This document shows positions 44,324-47,200 of a stretch of 47,200 nt of DNA, piece by piece (position 1 is the stretch's first letter; every line of letters begins with the position of its first letter). The DNA comes from Paludibacter propionicigenes (GTDB lineage Bacteria; Bacteroidota; Bacteroidia; Bacteroidales; JAIFNL01). The position numbers and the translations under genes were made by a program. The notes under the pieces are model-generated. The model was not told the DNA's origin and did no database searches. It saw only the letters and a program-made list of their open reading frames with translations. The DNA lies in the NCBI GenBank assembly GCA_020721325.1, contig DYNA01000016.1, positions 1 through 47,200 on the forward strand, read 5' to 3'.

Positions 44324-46159
44324 TTATTTTCCAAAGAGTTTTTTTATAATATCGAACTGTTTATTTCGTTTGAGTTCATTCATAATATCCACTTTATTCT
44401 CTTTTAGATACCAAAAGAAAAACTTTTTTTGAAGTTGTTTGAGTTGCGGATTGCGTGCAACAAAAACTTCCTTGAGTGTATAAGGGTGTAAACCAGTATA
44501 ATAAACCACTGCACTTAAAGTCATAGGTGTAGGAGTAAAATCTTGTACCTGTTCGAGTTTTAAATTTAATTTTTCGGTGTTCTCAGCCAACTTTGCCATC
44601 TCAAAAGTAGTACTTCCGGGGTGGCTTGAAATAAAATAGGGAATGATTTGATATTTCAATTTGTACTTTTCGTTAATATGGTCGAAGAGTTTTTTAAATT
44701 TAAAAAACAAGGAAAATTTTGGTTTTCGCATAAGCTTTAAAACTTGATCGTCGGTATGTTCGGGTGCAACTTTTAATCGACCGGATACATGATTTGTAAT
44801 CAATTCGATAGCATATTCAAGTTTGTCATCTTTAATGTTTTCGTCTTTATCAAAAAGCATATCGTAACGCACACCCGAACCGATAAAAGCTTTTTTAATT
44901 CCATCAGTAGCGTTCACTTTTTTATAAACCTGAGTTAAACTGGAATGATTTGTATCAAGATTGCTGCAAATACTTGGAAATATGCACGATGGACGCAAAC
45001 AAGTTTGACATTGTCTTAAATCTTTGCCTTGCATTTTATACATATTTGCCGAAGGACCTCCTAAATCGGATAAATAACCTTTAAAATCCGGCATTTTTTT
45101 TATTTCTTCCACTTCGTTTAAGATAGATTTCTCGCTTCTACTCACTATAAATTTACCTTGATGTGCTGAAATAGTGCAGAATGAACATCCACCGAAACAA
45201 CCTCTATGCATATTTATAGAAAATTTAATCATTTCAAAAGCCGGTATTTCTTTGTCTTTATAGCGTGGATGTGGTAAGCGTGTGTAAGGTAATTCGTAAG
45301 TGCTATCAGCTTCTTTTTCAGATATATAAGCATACGCCGGATTTACAACCACTTTAAACTGAGATTTGTCCCCAGTGCGCTGAATAAGCTGACGTGCAAA
45401 TTTTTTATTCGACTCTTGTTCTATAATTTTAAAATTTTTTGCAAATTTTATTTTATCTTTTAAACAGTCCTGATGCGAAAAAAGTTCAAAAGTTTCCCAG
45501 TCTTTTGGTATATTGTATTTTTGTTCTTTGTTAACAAGAAAAGCCGTCTGGTGAATATTATGTAAATTATTGATATTAACTCCTTTATCTAATAAAAGAG
45601 CTATTTCAACGATGGCTTTTTCCCCCATACCCCAAACCAATAAATCGGCTCCGCTTTCATATAAAATACTTGTTTTTAATGTTTCAGACCAATAGTCGAA
45701 ATGGGTATGTCTTCGCAGTGAAGCCTCTATGCCTCCAATTATCAAAGGGACTTCGGGAAATAATGATTTAATAATTTTTGAATATGTAACAACTGCATAA
45801 TCAGGTCTATACCCCGATTTTCCACCCGGCGTATAAGCATCATTTGAGCGCAAACGCTTGGCAGCCGTATAGTGATTAATCATCGAATCCATTGCACCCG
45901 AAGTAACACCAAAAAACAAACGAGGTTTCCCCATTTTTTTAAAGTCGCGCAAATCATCTCTCCAATTGGGTTGCGGTACAATAGCAACTCTAAATCCTTG
46001 TTTTTCAAGTACTCTGCCAATTACCGCTGCTCCAAAAGCCGGATGGTCTATGTAGGCATCGCCGGTGAAAAGTACCACATCAATTTCACTCCACGAGTGT
46101 AATTCAACCTCTTTCATTGAAGTTGGCAACCAATCTGTAATTTTTTTTTCAAAATTCAT
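44324..46159 (-). CDS. YgiQ-family radical SAM protein
   Basis: A 611-residue radical SAM enzyme with an N-terminal B12-binding-like fold. Family signatures are WLPTSMKEVE and VLFTGDAYIDHPAFGAAVIG at the start, GGIEASLRRHTHFDYWS, and the cluster motif INMHRGCFGGCSFCTISAHQ with Cys-x3-Cys-x2-Cys. Later blocks are LSDLGGPSANMYKMQG, a second Cys-rich segment (CQTCLRPSCIFPSICSNL), and SSHPGSTTFEMAKLAENTEK, QVQDFTPTPMTLS and YYTGLHPYTL. YgiQ proteins are widespread and their reaction is still unassigned to my knowledge. A minus-strand TAATTTTG (46192-46185) overlaps the stop codon of the upstream WbqC gene and is a candidate own promoter. Confidence 0.94.
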   Translation of the reverse strand: MNFEKKITDWLPTSMKEVELHSWSEIDVVLFTGDAYIDHPAFGAAVIGRVLEKQGFRVAIVPQPNWRDDLRDFKKMGKPRLFFGVTSGAMDSMINHYTAAKRLRSNDAYTPGGKSGYRPDYAVVTYSKIIKSLFPEVPLIIGGIEASLRRHTHFDYWSETLKTSILYESGADLLVWGMGEKAIVEIALLLDKGVNINNLHNIHQTAFLVNKEQKYNIPKDWETFELFSHQDCLKDKIKFAKNFKIIEQESNKKFARQLIQRTGDKSQFKVVVNPAYAYISEKEADSTYELPYTRLPHPRYKDKEIPAFEMIKFSINMHRGCFGGCSFCTISAHQGKFIVSRSEKSILNEVEEIKKMPDFKGYLSDLGGPSANMYKMQGKDLRQCQTCLRPSCIFPSICSNLDTNHSSLTQVYKKVNATDGIKKAFIGSGVRYDMLFDKDENIKDDKLEYAIELITNHVSGRLKVAPEHTDDQVLKLMRKPKFSLFFKFKKLFDHINEKYKLKYQIIPYFISSHPGSTTFEMAKLAENTEKLNLKLEQVQDFTPTPMTLSAVVYYTGLHPYTLKEVFVARNPQLKQLQKKFFFWYLKENKVDIMNELKRNKQFDIIKKLFGK

Positions 46160-46184
46160 ATAAAAAAGGATAAAAGTACTTAAA

Positions 46185-46192
46185 CAAAATTA
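46185..46192 (-). promoter_or_regulatory. -7 promoter element of ygiQ overlapping the WbqC stop codon
   Basis: TAATTTTG on the minus strand (46192 to 46185). Its TAA is the WbqC stop codon. The ygiQ ATG follows about 26 bases later. No upstream TTTG at the usual spacing. Confidence 0.4.
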
Positions 46193-46804
46193 TAAATAAA
46201 CATTTGCAAGCGGTCCTTCATTAAAAAGTAAATCGAGAATTGATAAATTTTCAATAAAAGGATAACGATTGCTAAAAACTTGATAATAAGGTTTTTGATT
46301 AACTAAAAAAAGTGTATTTGCACTATTAATGATGGTATCAAAATTTCTAAAATCAATAAATTCAGCAGAATTTGCCAAATATTTTTCAGAAAAATTAAAA
46401 TTTTTATTAATGTCCAATTCTAAGAGCAATATTTTAAAAATTTCTGTATTAAATTCAAGTAAAAATTGGTATTTTTTTGTAAAAAATGGTAAAAAAGCAT
46501 CGATGTAATACTCAAAAAAAGCCGAAGAACGATAAGCAGATTCGAGTGCTTTAAAGTGCAATCGTTGCCAGTTCGTGTCATACGAAATTTGCACTTCGTC
46601 TATTGTCATTTTGCTTGTTTTCAGCTTTTTAATAGGAATACTCAAAGTCATTTTACCATTTGCAGTTAAAATTTCACAACGATTTAAAAAAGTTTGTTTA
46701 ATAAAATTGGCTTTTGCCTCAATGGTAAAAAAATTTGACGCTTTTATCAATGAAAAATAATTAACCGAAGGAAAATACGATGTTGAAAATATTAGTTTAG
46801 TCAT
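46190..46804 (-). CDS. WbqC-family protein
   Basis: A 204-residue cytoplasmic protein of the WbqC (PF08889) family. The start (STSYFPSVNYFSLI) corresponds to the usual Q.NYFPW.GYF motif, followed by FIKQTFLNRCEILTANGKMT, TLSIPIKKLKTSKMTIDEVQ and ISYDTNWQRLHFKALESAYR. WbqC proteins are often found near surface-polysaccharide or signal peptidase genes and their reaction is not well defined; a role in sugar modification has been proposed for the founding member. It lies 30 bases upstream of ygiQ on the same strand and may be co-transcribed. Confidence 0.85.
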   Translation of the reverse strand: MTKLIFSTSYFPSVNYFSLIKASNFFTIEAKANFIKQTFLNRCEILTANGKMTLSIPIKKLKTSKMTIDEVQISYDTNWQRLHFKALESAYRSSAFFEYYIDAFLPFFTKKYQFLLEFNTEIFKILLLELDINKNFNFSEKYLANSAEFIDFRNFDTIINSANTLFLVNQKPYYQVFSNRYPFIENLSILDLLFNEGPLANVYL

Positions 46805-47200
46805 GCGTTACAATATTAAAACCACAAAGTTGAAAAAAAAAATTGAAAGTAAAAATTATTTTTTTTTAGAAATAAATTTATGTTTGATTTTGTAAACAAA
46901 AGAAAAATATAGAACCCACTCTGTTTACATAAAAAACAAACCGAGAAATCAAATTACAAATCTAAACAATGCCAAAAACTACAATCACAAAAGTAAACAA
47001 ATTCAAAATTAACAATAAACATTTGTAATCGACAAAAATTCATATTTACATTGATAAACACCTTGTATTTTATGTTTACAAATGCTTACAACTTGTACCG
47101 ATAAAAAAAATGAAGAATCGATATTAAAAAAAACAAGCTGCATTGATTAAAAAAAATATTAAAAAAGAAATTTTAAAAGGTTATGAGGCGATTTTAATCA
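46805..47200. other. Intergenic region with a cluster of TGTTTACA motifs
   Basis: About 400 bases upstream of the WbqC gene, running to the window edge. The octamer TGTTTACA or its complement occurs at 46891-46898, 46922-46929 and 47073-47080, with a one-mismatch copy, AGTAAACA, at 46992-46999. TAAACA and TTTACA half-copies lie between them. No ORF of coding character is seen, so this is probably regulatory or structural DNA. What lies beyond the window is unknown. Confidence 0.45.

Noticed and set aside
1-47200. tRNA, rRNA, riboswitch or CRISPR array
   Set aside because: No cloverleaf-like G/C-rich segment, regularly spaced repeat or known riboswitch core was seen on either strand when reading by eye. 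A covariance-model search would be needed to exclude small RNAs.

Overview
The window comes from a very AT-rich genome with standard-code ORFs. Several lines of evidence point to Bacteroidota: promoter elements of the TTTG-N19-21-TAnnTTTG type, no convincing Shine-Dalgarno sequences, an exosortase N (XrtN) with its VIT-domain partner, an LruC-domain surface lipoprotein, a DUF349 protein, a WbqC protein and a TonB-dependent receptor. A Nuo/Nfn-type soluble flavoprotein complex and a rubrerythrin-like protein suggest an anaerobic or fermentative life. A methyl-accepting chemotaxis protein suggests taxis. No rRNA, tRNA, CRISPR array or insertion sequence is visible.

Layout. 1-7.2 kb is mostly housekeeping: a lipocalin-like lipoprotein, an isocitrate dehydrogenase-HD protein operon, a five-repeat DUF349 protein, trmD followed by a 59-residue lipoprotein missing from the ORF track, and a YhcC-type radical SAM protein. 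7.3-12.2 kb is a self-contained exosortase locus on the minus strand: a polytopic membrane protein, a winged-helix regulator, a VIT protein with a C-terminal PEP sorting signal, and XrtN. The same 19-bp palindrome (TACTTTG-N5-CAAAGTA) stands before both transcription units. 12.5-17.6 kb holds a chemoreceptor, a ClC chloride channel/transporter with CBS domains and ornithine aminotransferase. 17.9-24.2 kb holds an LruC lipoprotein and a 1161-residue WD40 protein ending in a caspase-like domain with both catalytic residues replaced, followed by an EF-hand loop.

26.7-34.4 kb encodes a NuoE-like, a NuoF-like and a giant GltD/NuoG-like fusion protein. This set matches the Stn (Sporomusa-type Nfn) transhydrogenase architecture as I remember it. 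NADH would enter at the NuoF-like subunit and NADP(H) at the GltD-like domain, and low-potential ferredoxin could connect through the many Fe-S clusters. The molybdopterin-like domain lacks the Cys/Sec ligand of formate dehydrogenases. An AAA-ATPase/PD-(D/E)XK gene is wedged between the second and third genes. 34.5-38.1 kb carries a small unknown protein, a rubrerythrin-like protein, a CitD-CitE fusion and a methyltransferase. 38.2-40.3 kb is a TonB receptor with CxxxM and HxM copper-binding motifs like OprC. 40.6-46.8 kb (minus strand) has a second GAF/coiled-coil sensor without an output domain, an LptF/LptG permease, a YgiQ radical SAM protein and a WbqC protein. The last 400 bases hold a cluster of TGTTTACA octamers.

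The most interesting points are the Stn-like complex with its interrupted operon, the palindrome-linked XrtN locus, the pseudo-caspase WD40 protein and the CitD-CitE fusion. All assignments were made by eye, without database searches.
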